A stretch of DNA of 64,000 bases, taken from positions 1 through 64,000 of the forward strand of contig BQMY01000084.1 of NCBI GenBank assembly GCA_022181065.1, read 5' to 3'. Each line of letters opens with the position of its first letter. Within the stretch, counting starts at the first letter, position 1. The DNA comes from Melioribacteraceae bacterium. GTDB taxonomy: Bacteria; Bacteroidota; Ignavibacteria; Ignavibacteriales; Melioribacteraceae. The notes below the pieces were generated by a model, which was not told where the DNA came from, made no database searches, and saw nothing but the letters and a program-made list of their open reading frames with translations. The position numbers and the translations under genes were made by a program. Below are positions 34,306-43,615 of the stretch, piece after piece.

Positions 34306-37300
34306 ATGAAGAAATTCACCATTTATAGCATGCTTTTTATGTTAATGCTATCTTTCTCTTTCGTATCTGCTCAAGATCAGAGCACATACAGAAAGACTCC
34401 TGCTAAAATTTCAAGCATTGAACAAATGCAGCAGGTTAAAACAAATAATGATTTTGATAAAAACGCAACAAGACACGAAGTTACCGCAACTGAAGATCAG
34501 TGGGATCTTCTATTCGCATATGATATAGAAACTCTAACGGCTTCTGTTGGTAACGCTGGTGCCGAAACAGATGGTTCACATTTTTATGTAACTATCTGGA
34601 GTAGTGACCAGATCCATAAACTTGATATGGACGGTAACTACATCGAATCTTTTGCTATCGCTGGTGTTTCAGGTCTTCGCGACTTGGCATATGACGGTAC
34701 ATATTTCTATGGTGGTGCTGCTAGTACTACTATTTATGAAATGGATTTCGATAACAAAACATTGGTTTCTTCTATCTCAACAACAGCTTCTGTAAGAGCT
34801 ATTGCTTATGATAGTGATCTTGATGGTTTCTGGGTTAACAACTGGGCTGATGACCTTTCTCTTGTAGGTCGCGATGGTACTGTTAGTCAGACTTTCACAG
34901 GTATCACAAGTCAGTATGGTATGGCTTATGATAACGTATCTGACGGTGGTCCATACATCTGGTGTTTCACTGGTACTAATGGCGCTCCTGATCCAATTTA
35001 TTTGGAACAGTTCGATATCGCTACAGGTATGTACACAGGTGTTGCTCAAGATATTACTGCTGATTTTGGTAATGGTCTTGCTGGTGGTCTTTTCACCTAC
35101 GAAGCTGATGGTCTTTACATCATTGGTGGTTTGAATCAGGGTGAAGCTACTCTTACACCAATCGTTCCTAACACACTATTTGGTTATGAACTTGCTCAGT
35201 TAGTTTCTTATGACCATGACATGGCAGTTACAGGTTTTGTATCTCCATTGACAGGTTATGATCTTACAGCTACTGAAGTAGTTGAAGTTAAATTAAAAAA
35301 CAAAGGTACAATGGACGCAAGTGGTTTCATGGTATCTTATTCAGTTGATGGCGGAACACCTGTAGATGAAACTTATTCAGGTACTGTTATGGCTGGTGAA
35401 GAAGTTACTTATGCTTTCACAGCTACAGCTGATCTTTCAGGTTTTGGTGATTATGAAATAGTTGCTACTGTTATGTTAACCGGTGACGAAAATCCTGGTA
35501 ACGACAGTAAATCTACTATGGTAACAAACTCACCTGCACCTTCTCAGATTATGGCTTATCCAATGAACGTTGATTATTGGACAGGTTCTACTGATGGTGT
35601 TACAAAAACTGAAGTAAGTTTGACACATGCAGTTGGTGGTGATGAAGAAGGTGGATGGATGATCTTTGACGTTTCTGAACTTCCTCCTGGCGCCACAGTT
35701 AACTGGGTTGACATGAGCGTTTATGTTTATGACGCAAACTGGCCATATTGGTCAATTACTCCTATGGGAGTTGATCCTCTAACAGCTGACGCCGCGGCTA
35801 TCTATAACGAAGCTGCTGCTAATTCCGGCACAGACGTTGCTTATTCTTATAACAACGAAAGTAGTGCATTTGGTCCGGGATGGTGGACATACACACTTGG
35901 TAACAGCGCTAATGAAGATTTGGCAGCTGCAGCCGGTGGCGCATTCCCTGTAGGTGTGGTTTCTCGCGACGGTACTAACACTTATTATACAAAACTTGAA
36001 GGACAGGCAGAAACTAACGTTCCTTACCTTTTGATTGATTATAACGTACCAATGGAAGGTGACGCAGGCGTTACAATGTTAATGCTTCCTGGTCAGGCTA
36101 CTCCTGGTCCAATCATGCCAAAAGCAATGGTTAAAAACTGGAGCGGTAGCATGATGTCATTCCCTGTTACTTTAACTATCGACGGTGGTTACAGTTCAAC
36201 AATGCAGGTTGTTGATCTTCCTGCCGGTGAAGAAGTTGAAGTTACTTTCGACGAATGGAACGCGATGATTGGTACTTATACAGCTGAAGTTTGTACAGAA
36301 GCTTCTGGCGACCCTGTTCCTGAAAATAACTGTATGATGAAATCTGTTACAATTTCAGACCTTACACAGGCTTATGCTTATGTAGCATATGATCCTACTT
36401 CCACAAACCCTGAAGGTCCTGCAACATTCTTCTTGCAGTCACCTGACGCGATTACATCATTAGCTCCAACAACATCAGCTCAGTTTATCGGTGCCGGTGC
36501 ATGGGGTAATGGTACATGGTACGCAATGGAATATTTTGATGGAACATCTGGTGGTAATCTTTACACAATCGATCCTAACACCGGCGCAATGACCGCAGTT
36601 GGTGGTAGTGGTGTTGGTATTAACGGTATCGCTTATGATGGTACAACCAATACTCTATTTGGTATCGGCGGCGGAATGCTATATGAAATAGATATGGCTA
36701 CCGGTGTCGCAACTACTGTTGGTGCTACAGGTAGTGCTTCTCTTATGATTGGTCTTGCATGTAGTGGTGACGGTACACTTTATACATATTCTCTTGATGA
36801 TGAATTATTCATGGTGGACAAAAATACCGGTGCTGTTACTCTAATCGGTGCAATCGGTTTCGACGCTAACTATGCGCAGGATATGGAATTTGACCTTAAT
36901 ACAGGTACTCTATATCTGGCAGCATATAATAATGCCGGTGGTGGTGAGTTAAGAACCGCTGACATCAATACAGGTGCTACTACCCTTATTGGCTTGTTCC
37001 AGGGTGGTTCTGAAATATGCGGTTTCGCAATTCCTGGTGAAGCTGGTCCTGTAAGTGGTTTCATGGCTGACGTTAGTGTATATGACGCTGGTGGCATGGC
37101 TCTTGAGACAGGTAACACTCTTACTTTTGGTACAGCTGATGACGCTACCGATGGTTTGGATGCACAGTATAACGAACTTGAATTACCTCCGGTACCACCT
37201 GCAGGTGTATTCGACGCTCGTTTCATTCTTCCTGGTGGAACTACAGCTTCTCTGGTTGATATCAGAAATACTGATAACGAAGAAATCATTTGGAAAATGA

Positions 37301-38973
37301 ACTTCCAGCCTGGTGATCAGGGTTATCCTTTCACTTTCGCATGGGATCCTAATGATCTTCCTGATGGTTCATTTATGCTTGTTGACGGTGTTACAGGCGG
37401 TATGCTTCTAAGCGTTGACATGAAGATGAATGATATGTATGAACTTACTAACAGTTCAATTACTTCACTAGAAATCCATTACTCAGAAGCAATGACTATG
37501 TCATTTGAAATGCTTGCGGGATGGAATATTATGTCAGTTCCTGTAATGACTCCTGATATGTCAGTTGCTACAATGTTCCCGGATGCTACTTCAGACGCGT
37601 TCGCGTTTGACAATGGTTATACAGCAGTTACTGAACTTGAAGGTGGAGTTGGTTACTGGTTGAAGATGCCTGAAGCTGGTACACACGAAATGACCGGTAT
37701 GGCAATGACTGCTAACGTTGCGGTTAACGCCGGCTGGAACATTATTGGTCCTTATCACTATGAAATGGATGTAACTAACGTTACAACTAACCCTGCTGGA
37801 ATTATCACTTCAGACTTCTTCGGATTTGATGCTGGTTATTTCTCAGCTGAAGGTTTGATGCCAGGACATGGTTACTGGGTTAAAGCTTCTGCTGCCGGTG
37901 AAATCGTAATGTCTATGGCTAAAAAAGGTGAAGATACAGACGCACCTGCTGAAGACGCGCTTTATACAATCAGTGTTGCTACATCTGATGGCGCTGCCGG
38001 TTCTTATGGCCTAATGTTAGGTATTGATCCTGCTGCTACAGATGGTATTGACAGTGACCTTGGCGAAACAGAACTACCTCCTCTACCTCCTGCAGGTGTT
38101 TATGACGCACGTATGATCCTTGCTGACGGTACAACAGGTTCTCCTGCTGACTACCGTATGGGAGATGCTAACTTCACAGGTCAGATTACTTATACACTTA
38201 AGTATCAGCTTGGTGACGGTGGCGCAAGCATGACTCTTGACGTAGATATCCCTGAAATTCCTGGAACAGTTACAATGACAGTTCAGGATCCATTCGGTGG
38301 TGTTCTTGTTAATGAAGTAGTTAACGAAGGTGGTGGTCAGGTTGTAGTAACAAATACATCATTGACTGAACTTAAACTTATCGTTGATTACAACGCGCCT
38401 ATCCCTGTTGAGCTTTCAAGCTTTGCTGCAAACGTTGTTGGCGAAACAATTCAGTTAGCTTGGGAAACAGCAACTGAAACTAACAACAAAGGATTTGAAG
38501 TTGAAAGAAGTGAAGATGGTCAGACCTTTACCAAAATCGGATATATCGATGGTAACGGTACTTCATCTGAAAAACATGCTTATAACTTCACAGACCATCA
38601 TGCAACAGTTGGATCATACTTCTACAGATTACGTCAGGTTGACTTTGACGGAACAGCTCACTATAGTGATGCGGTAGAAGTTGATTTTGTACCAACAGAA
38701 TTCAGCCTTGGTCAGAACTATCCTAACCCATTCAACCCAAGTACAAAAATTAAATTTGCTGTACCGGTTGATAGTAAAATTACTGTAACTCTATATAACA
38801 TGTTGGGACAGAAAGTTAAAGAATTGGTTTCTCAGGACTACAGTGTAGGTCTGCATGAAGTTGAACTTAATGCTTCTGAACTAGCATCAGGTATGTATAT
38901 TTACAGCATCACAGCACAGGGTGTTGATGGTAGCAACTTTGTTGATACCAAGAAAATGATGTTGATGAAATAA
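34306..38973 (+). CDS. Very large secreted T9SS-sorted modular protein
   Basis: 1555 residues, the largest T9SS protein here. Signal peptide (about 1-23, ending VSAQ). The first 330 residues form propeller-like repeats (LDMDGNYIESFAIAGVSGL, VGRDGTVSQTFTGI). Next are Ig/CARDB-like domains (about 300-410), a DNRLRE-like sandwich (about 415-580), a second propeller (about 680-905, LYTIDPNTGAMTAV, LYEIDMATGVATTV), a PPVPPAG segment near 961, a doubled GWN...GYWVK module (1070-1205), a second PPLPPAG segment near 1259, a VELSSF beta domain (1367-1460) and a T9SS type-A domain (from 1464, YPNPFNP, ending KKMMLMK). It is rich in Gly, Thr, Asp and Met, and codon choice is narrow (many GGT, GCT, CTT, ACA), which hints at high expression. 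A structural or adhesive surface role is likely; no catalytic site is seen. Confidence 0.82.
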   Translation: MKKFTIYSMLFMLMLSFSFVSAQDQSTYRKTPAKISSIEQMQQVKTNNDFDKNATRHEVTATEDQWDLLFAYDIETLTASVGNAGAETDGSHFYVTIWSSDQIHKLDMDGNYIESFAIAGVSGLRDLAYDGTYFYGGAASTTIYEMDFDNKTLVSSISTTASVRAIAYDSDLDGFWVNNWADDLSLVGRDGTVSQTFTGITSQYGMAYDNVSDGGPYIWCFTGTNGAPDPIYLEQFDIATGMYTGVAQDITADFGNGLAGGLFTYEADGLYIIGGLNQGEATLTPIVPNTLFGYELAQLVSYDHDMAVTGFVSPLTGYDLTATEVVEVKLKNKGTMDASGFMVSYSVDGGTPVDETYSGTVMAGEEVTYAFTATADLSGFGDYEIVATVMLTGDENPGNDSKSTMVTNSPAPSQIMAYPMNVDYWTGSTDGVTKTEVSLTHAVGGDEEGGWMIFDVSELPPGATVNWVDMSVYVYDANWPYWSITPMGVDPLTADAAAIYNEAAANSGTDVAYSYNNESSAFGPGWWTYTLGNSANEDLAAAAGGAFPVGVVSRDGTNTYYTKLEGQAETNVPYLLIDYNVPMEGDAGVTMLMLPGQATPGPIMPKAMVKNWSGSMMSFPVTLTIDGGYSSTMQVVDLPAGEEVEVTFDEWNAMIGTYTAEVCTEASGDPVPENNCMMKSVTISDLTQAYAYVAYDPTSTNPEGPATFFLQSPDAITSLAPTTSAQFIGAGAWGNGTWYAMEYFDGTSGGNLYTIDPNTGAMTAVGGSGVGINGIAYDGTTNTLFGIGGGMLYEIDMATGVATTVGATGSASLMIGLACSGDGTLYTYSLDDELFMVDKNTGAVTLIGAIGFDANYAQDMEFDLNTGTLYLAAYNNAGGGELRTADINTGATTLIGLFQGGSEICGFAIPGEAGPVSGFMADVSVYDAGGMALETGNTLTFGTADDATDGLDAQYNELELPPVPPAGVFDARFILPGGTTASLVDIRNTDNEEIIWKMNFQPGDQGYPFTFAWDPNDLPDGSFMLVDGVTGGMLLSVDMKMNDMYELTNSSITSLEIHYSEAMTMSFEMLAGWNIMSVPVMTPDMSVATMFPDATSDAFAFDNGYTAVTELEGGVGYWLKMPEAGTHEMTGMAMTANVAVNAGWNIIGPYHYEMDVTNVTTNPAGIITSDFFGFDAGYFSAEGLMPGHGYWVKASAAGEIVMSMAKKGEDTDAPAEDALYTISVATSDGAAGSYGLMLGIDPAATDGIDSDLGETELPPLPPAGVYDARMILADGTTGSPADYRMGDANFTGQITYTLKYQLGDGGASMTLDVDIPEIPGTVTMTVQDPFGGVLVNEVVNEGGGQVVVTNTSLTELKLIVDYNAPIPVELSSFAANVVGETIQLAWETATETNNKGFEVERSEDGQTFTKIGYIDGNGTSSEKHAYNFTDHHATVGSYFYRLRQVDFDGTAHYSDAVEVDFVPTEFSLGQNYPNPFNPSTKIKFAVPVDSKITVTLYNMLGQKVKELVSQDYSVGLHEVELNASELASGMYIYSITAQGVDGSNFVDTKKMMLMK

Positions 38974-38985
38974 AATTCTCACTTT

Positions 38986-39013
38986 GTAGAGACGGCATAT
39001 ATGCCGTCTTTAC
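38986..39013. repeat. Compact palindromic repeat element (related to 58151-58218)
   Basis: A 28-base near-perfect palindrome GTAGAGACGGCAT...ATGCCGTCTTTAC. The central 20 bases (38990-39009) are fully self-complementary. The same outer arms occur at 58151-58163 and 58206-58218, each time just after a T9SS-protein gene. It may act in transcription termination or as a dispersed repeat. Confidence 0.75.
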
Positions 39014-39050
39014 GAAGCAAATAGAAAATTTTACGAAGCAAATAGAAAAT
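39009..39050. repeat. Two perfect tandem copies of a 21-bp unit
   Basis: TTTACGAAGCAAATAGAAAAT occurs at 39009-39029 and again at 39030-39050 with no gap or mismatch, starting at the last arm of the palindromic element. It looks like a recent slippage duplication. Confidence 0.85.
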
Positions 39051-39061
39051 ATTTCTATTAG

Positions 39062-39087
39062 GGCGGGTCTTTTGACTCGCCTTTTTT
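39062..39087 (+). terminator. Terminator downstream of the 1555-residue T9SS gene
   Basis: GGCGGGTC (39062-39069) pairs with GACTCGCC (39074-39081), with one G-T wobble and a 4-base T loop, followed by TTTTTT. Confidence 0.8.
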
Positions 39088-39120
39088 ATTTTAAATGAAT
39101 AATCACGTTGTTTTATAACC

Positions 39121-39154
39121 TTGGATTAAATTGCATTAAAATTTCTTACATTTG
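39121..39154 (+). promoter_or_regulatory. Candidate promoter of rlmB
   Basis: TACATTTG (39147-39154) fully matches TAnnTTTG. TTG at 39121-39123 lies 23 bases upstream, longer than usual. The start codon is 22 bases downstream of the -7 box. Confidence 0.38.
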
Positions 39155-39175
39155 TAATAAAAAGATCAGGATTGT

Positions 39176-39907
39176 ATGAGAACTATTTATGGCAGGAAAC
39201 CGGTATTGGAGGCGATCAAATCGGATCAGCAGATTGAGCAAATCAATTTGCAGTTTGGTTTAAAGGGAGGGATAATTCAGGATATTGTAACTGAAGCGAA
39301 AAGAAGAAAAATTAAAGTTAGTGAATTGGGGAATGAAAGGTTTAAGAAATTAAAAGGGAATGAAAGATCACAGGGTGTTATAGCCTTTATAAGCGATTTG
39401 AACTATCTTGCTCTGGATGAACTGGTTTACAAACACCATGGCGAGGCAAATACTCTGCTGCTCCTGTTGGATAGTATTCAGGATCCGCAAAACCTTGGCG
39501 CAATATTGCGATCTGCTGAATGTACCGGCTGTGATGGAGTGGTACTCACTACAAATAATAGCGCGCCAATATCAGAGACTACTATAAAAACTTCAGCCGG
39601 GGCTGTAAATCATCTTGATATCTGTAAAGTTACCAATCTTAATAATGCTATAGATTATCTCAAATCAAATGGATACTGGGTTACCGGAACTCAGCTTGGC
39701 GGGGGTAAGAAATATACTGAAGTAGATTATTCCGGTAAGGTAGCTATTGTAATGGGTAATGAAGAGAAGGGAATTCACCGACTTGTTGCCGAGAAGTGCG
39801 ATAATTTAGTTGAAATACCGATGATTGGCAATATTCAGTCACTTAATGTGTCTGTAGCAACTGGTGTAATGTTGTTTGAAGTGCTTCGCCAGAGGAATAA
39901 TAAGTAA
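39176..39907 (+). CDS. rlmB: 23S rRNA (guanosine-2'-O)-methyltransferase, RlmB type
   Basis: 243 residues. The N-terminal substrate-binding domain (TIYGRKPVLEAI, residues 1-75) precedes a SPOUT methyltransferase domain with the knot motifs LLLDSIQDPQNLGAILRSAECTG, IVMGNEEKGI and IPMIGNIQSLNVSVATGVMLFE. These are the three conserved TrmH/RlmB motifs including the N-x-x-R and S-L-N-V-S of the SAM knot. RlmB methylates G2251 in the peptidyl-transferase loop of 23S rRNA, with TrmB/RlmB paralogues on other sites, so the exact nucleotide is inferred. It stands alone between a terminator and the suf operon. Confidence 0.88.
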   Translation: MRTIYGRKPVLEAIKSDQQIEQINLQFGLKGGIIQDIVTEAKRRKIKVSELGNERFKKLKGNERSQGVIAFISDLNYLALDELVYKHHGEANTLLLLLDSIQDPQNLGAILRSAECTGCDGVVLTTNNSAPISETTIKTSAGAVNHLDICKVTNLNNAIDYLKSNGYWVTGTQLGGGKKYTEVDYSGKVAIVMGNEEKGIHRLVAEKCDNLVEIPMIGNIQSLNVSVATGVMLFEVLRQRNNK

Positions 39908-39959
39908 AATTGAACTTTAGAGTATAAAAATGAGTTTTTCAAGTAAAATTGATTCAAAT

Positions 39960-39996
39960 CTAATCTTGACATTTTTTTCCAGATTGATTAGGTTTA
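39960..39996 (+). promoter_or_regulatory. Candidate promoter and operator of the suf operon
   Basis: TTG (39966-39968), 20 bases, TAGGTTTA (39989-39996), one mismatch from TAnnTTTG. An inverted pair CTAATC (39960-39965) and GATTAG (39986-39991) brackets the promoter and could be an operator for the Rrf2-type regulator encoded at the operon end. Confidence 0.38.
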
Positions 39997-40029
39997 ATAT
40001 CTGTAATTATGAGACAAGGAGTATTGATA

Positions 40030-41472
40030 ATGAGTGATATGAAGGTCGTTGAAGACTTAACTCAATCGGAGTATAAGTGGGGATTCGTTACTAACATCGA
40101 AGCTGAATCCGCCCCTAAAGGTCTGAACGAAGATATAGTTCGATTTATATCAATGAAAAAGGAAGAACCGGAATGGATGTTGGAATGGCGGCTTAAAGCG
40201 TTCAGAGAATGGAAAAAACTTCCTGAACCGGATTGGGCAAAAGTAAAATTTAATAAAATTGATTATCATGATGTTGTTTATTATTCAGCACCAAAGGTTA
40301 AACCAACACTTGAAAGCATGGATGAAGTTGATCCCGAATTGCGTGAAACTTTCGAGAAATTGGGCATCCCTCTCGATGAACAGAAACTACTCGCCGGTGT
40401 AGCGGTTGATGCTGTATTTGATTCTGTATCAGTCACCACCACATTTAAAGAAACTCTTAAAGAAAAAGGTATCATCTTCTGTTCTATTTCAGAGGCAATA
40501 AAAGAATATCCTGATCTCGTGAAAAAGTATATAGGTTCTGTTGTACCTCCAAAGGATAACTATTTTTCAGCACTCAACTCTGCGGTATTTTCTGATGGCT
40601 CATTTGTATATATCCCGAAAGGTGTTCGCTGCCCTATGGAACTTTCGACCTATTTCAGGATTAACGCGCAGGAAACCGGACAGTTTGAACGTACGCTCAT
40701 CGTTGCGGATGATGATAGTTATGTTAGTTATCTTGAAGGTTGTACAGCACCGATGAGAGATGAAAATCAGCTTCATGCAGCTGTAGTTGAACTTGTTACT
40801 CATGATAACGCTGAAATTAAATATTCTACTGTACAGAACTGGTATCCCGGCGATAAAGATGGTCAGGGAGGGATATTTAATTTCGTTACAAAAAGAGGAA
40901 TGTGCGAAGGAGTAAATTCCAAAATCAGTTGGACGCAAGTAGAAACCGGTTCCGCTGTTACCTGGAAATACCCGAGCTGCATTCTTAAAGGTGATAACTC
41001 AATTGGTGAGTTTTATTCCATAGCCGTTACCAACAATTATCAGCAGGCGGATACCGGTACCAAAATGGTGCATCTTGGAAAAAATACACGCAGTACTATC
41101 ATTTCAAAAGGTATTTCAGCCGGAAGAAGTGATAATTCATACCGTGGTTTAGTCAAGATTGGTAAAAACGCAACCAACGCCAGAAATTTTTCACAGTGCG
41201 ATAGTATGCTGATGGGAGATCGCTGTGGCGCTCATACTTTCCCATACATAGAAGTACAGAATCAAACAGGTCAGGTTGAGCATGAGGCTACAACTTCGAA
41301 GGTAGGGGAAGATCAAATATTCTACCTTAATCAGCGCGGCATTGAAACCGAAGACGCTGTAAATATGATTGTTAACGGATTCTGTAAGGAAGTTTTCAAC
41401 GAATTACCAATGGAATTTGCGGTGGAAGCTCAGAAGCTTCTTGCTGTTAGTCTTGAAGGTAGTGTTGGTTAA
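40030..41472 (+). CDS. sufB: Fe-S cluster assembly protein SufB
   Basis: 480 residues from ATG 40030, preferred over ATG 40009 because GGAG lies 8 bases before it. SufB is the scaffold of the SufBC2D complex. The family core is present: [44 protein letters not shown], and near the C-terminus [20 protein letters not shown] and [17 protein letters not shown]. The cysteines in SQCDSML and GDRCGAHT are candidates for cluster ligands. It is first of seven same-strand genes (sufB, C, D, S, sufT-like, bacilliredoxin-like and rrf2-like). Confidence 0.95.
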   Translation: MSDMKVVEDLTQSEYKWGFVTNIEAESAPKGLNEDIVRFISMKKEEPEWMLEWRLKAFREWKKLPEPDWAKVKFNKIDYHDVVYYSAPKVKPTLESMDEVDPELRETFEKLGIPLDEQKLLAGVAVDAVFDSVSVTTTFKETLKEKGIIFCSISEAIKEYPDLVKKYIGSVVPPKDNYFSALNSAVFSDGSFVYIPKGVRCPMELSTYFRINAQETGQFERTLIVADDDSYVSYLEGCTAPMRDENQLHAAVVELVTHDNAEIKYSTVQNWYPGDKDGQGGIFNFVTKRGMCEGVNSKISWTQVETGSAVTWKYPSCILKGDNSIGEFYSIAVTNNYQQADTGTKMVHLGKNTRSTIISKGISAGRSDNSYRGLVKIGKNATNARNFSQCDSMLMGDRCGAHTFPYIEVQNQTGQVEHEATTSKVGEDQIFYLNQRGIETEDAVNMIVNGFCKEVFNELPMEFAVEAQKLLAVSLEGSVG

Positions 41473-41500
41473 AAAAGAAATTAGAAGAGGAAAAATATAA

Positions 41501-42265
41501 ATGATAAAGATTAAAGATTTACATGCCAGTGTTGAAGGCAAGGAAATATTGAGAGGTATAAACCTTGAAGTAAAAGAAGGTGAAGTACACGCTATCATGG
41601 GGCCGAATGGCTCAGGTAAGAGTACTTTAGCGAATATTTTAGCAGGAAATGAAGCATTTGAGATCACCGGTGGTTCAGTAGAGTATGTTGGTAAAGATCT
41701 TTTGGATATGACTCCTGAAGATCGTGCTCGCGAGGGTGTATTTCTCGCGTTTCAATATCCAATTGAAATTCCGGGTATTACAAACGCTACATTTTTGAAA
41801 ACCGCGATAAATGAAATTAGAAAATATCATGGTGGTGAAGAGATCACAGCTAAAGAATTTATGGCGATGATCCGCAATAAAGCTGAAATTCTTGGAATGA
41901 GCGATTCAATGATCAACCGTTACGTCAATGTTGGCTTTTCCGGTGGTGAGAAAAAAAGAAATGAAATCATGCAGCTGCTGATGCTTGATCCAAAACTTGC
42001 CCTCCTTGATGAAACCGATTCCGGTCTTGACATCGACGCTCTTAAAGTTGTTTCTGAAGGTGTTAACAAATTCAGATCAGAAAAAAATGCAGTAATATTA
42101 GTTACCCACTATCAAAGATTGCTCAACTATATCGTTCCGGATTATGTGCATGTTCTCAGCAAGGGCAGAATTATAAAATCTGGTGGAAAAGAACTTGCTC
42201 TTGAACTTGAAGAAAAAGGATATGACTGGATAAAATCAGAACAGCTTGAGGAAAACCCTGCTTAA
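41501..42265 (+). CDS. sufC: Fe-S assembly ATPase SufC
   Basis: 254 residues, an ABC-type ATPase. Walker A GPNGSGKST is at 34-42, the signature FSGGEKKR at about 146, and Walker B with LALLDETDSGLDI at about 168-180. SufC dimerises while bound to SufB and SufD, and drives scaffold opening. It has no membrane partner, as expected for SufC. It begins 28 bases after sufB and is followed 10 bases later by sufD. Confidence 0.96.
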   Translation: MIKIKDLHASVEGKEILRGINLEVKEGEVHAIMGPNGSGKSTLANILAGNEAFEITGGSVEYVGKDLLDMTPEDRAREGVFLAFQYPIEIPGITNATFLKTAINEIRKYHGGEEITAKEFMAMIRNKAEILGMSDSMINRYVNVGFSGGEKKRNEIMQLLMLDPKLALLDETDSGLDIDALKVVSEGVNKFRSEKNAVILVTHYQRLLNYIVPDYVHVLSKGRIIKSGGKELALELEEKGYDWIKSEQLEENPA

Positions 42266-42275
42266 GGAGGAGATG

Positions 42276-43613
42276 ATGACAAATAGTTCAAAAAATATAG
42301 ATGTAAGGAACTGGTATTTATCCGGGTTTAAGGATTTCGAGAGCAAACTGAATGGTGAGTCGGAGTCGTATCTTCATTTAATCCGCAAGCTCGCTTTTGA
42401 AAAGTTGGGAAATACTGAATTCCCTACGATGAAAAATGAAGAGTGGAAATACACAAATGTAAATCCGGTACTGGAAACAAATTACATTCCGGCTTTTATC
42501 TCGGAAAAAACCGTTATTACCGCGGATGATGTAAACGAAAGAATTTATACCGGTTTTGATTGTTATAAAATGGTGTTTATAAATGGTGAATACTCTGAAG
42601 AATTGTCCGATATGGAAAATTTACCTGAAGGGGTAACTGCCGGAAGCATCAGAAAGTTACTCAAAGAACAACCGGAAATTGTAGAAAAATATATCGGTAA
42701 GAATTTATACAAGGAGAACGCTTTTAATTTGCTGAACTCCGCATATGCTACTGATGGAATTTTTGTTCACGCGGCAAAAGGTGTTGTTGTTGAAAAACCT
42801 ATCCAGGTTGTTTACATAAACGGTAGTAAAGACCAGAATTTACTCATTACACCCAGAAATATTTTTGCGGCCGATGAAAACGCGGAGTTTTCTGTAATTA
42901 CGAATCATTCCGGAATTGAAGGAAAATCATACTTCACTAATATTGTTACCGAGGGGTTCCTGCAGAAAGACGCGAAGATAAAAGTATATAAACTTCAGAA
43001 TGAAGCTGATAATGCTTATCATATTGAACGCGCTGAAGTTGATCTTAAAGAAACCAGTATATTTTCTCACTATAATATTACATTTGGAGGTTCGCTCGTC
43101 CGCAATGATATAAATACCGAATTAAATGGTGAGTATTGCGAGAGTAACCTCTACGGACTTTATTTTGGAAGTACCGACCAGCATATTGATAATCATTCTC
43201 TGGTAAAGCATATGTCACCAAATTGTGAGAGTAATGAGCTGTACAAAGGGATTCTTGATGATAGCTCGCGTGGCGTTTTCAACGGTAAAATTTATGTAAG
43301 AAAAGATGCGCAGAAGACTAACGCGTATCAGAGTAACAAGACAATATTGCTAAGTGATGACGCGCGTATTGACACAAAACCTCAGTTGGAGATTTACGCA
43401 GATGATGTTAAATGTTCGCACGGTGCTACTATAGGTCACCTTGATGATACCGCATATTTTTATATCATATCACGTGGTGTACCCGCAGAATTGGCAAAAT
43501 CGATGTTGATAAGAGCGTTTGTTGATGATGTTGTTGGTAAAATAAATATTGAACCCCTGAGGGAACAAATAAACCATCAGATATTCGAGCATCTTCACAG
43601 AGTTGAAATATAA
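42276..43613 (+). CDS. sufD: Fe-S cluster assembly protein SufD
   Basis: 445 residues from ATG 42276, whose AAGGAGG is 5 bases upstream; the adjacent ATG three bases earlier would leave too little space. The N-terminal helical part (FPTMKNEEWKYTNV) and the C-terminal beta-helix with VFNGKIYVRKDAQKTNAYQSN and DVKCSHGATIGHLDD are the SufD signatures; the His in KCSHGAT is near the SufB-SufD interface in known structures. It pairs with SufB in the SufBC2D scaffold. It ends 2 bases before sufS. Confidence 0.93.
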   Translation: MTNSSKNIDVRNWYLSGFKDFESKLNGESESYLHLIRKLAFEKLGNTEFPTMKNEEWKYTNVNPVLETNYIPAFISEKTVITADDVNERIYTGFDCYKMVFINGEYSEELSDMENLPEGVTAGSIRKLLKEQPEIVEKYIGKNLYKENAFNLLNSAYATDGIFVHAAKGVVVEKPIQVVYINGSKDQNLLITPRNIFAADENAEFSVITNHSGIEGKSYFTNIVTEGFLQKDAKIKVYKLQNEADNAYHIERAEVDLKETSIFSHYNITFGGSLVRNDINTELNGEYCESNLYGLYFGSTDQHIDNHSLVKHMSPNCESNELYKGILDDSSRGVFNGKIYVRKDAQKTNAYQSNKTILLSDDARIDTKPQLEIYADDVKCSHGATIGHLDDTAYFYIISRGVPAELAKSMLIRAFVDDVVGKINIEPLREQINHQIFEHLHRVEI

Positions 43614-43615
43614 TT

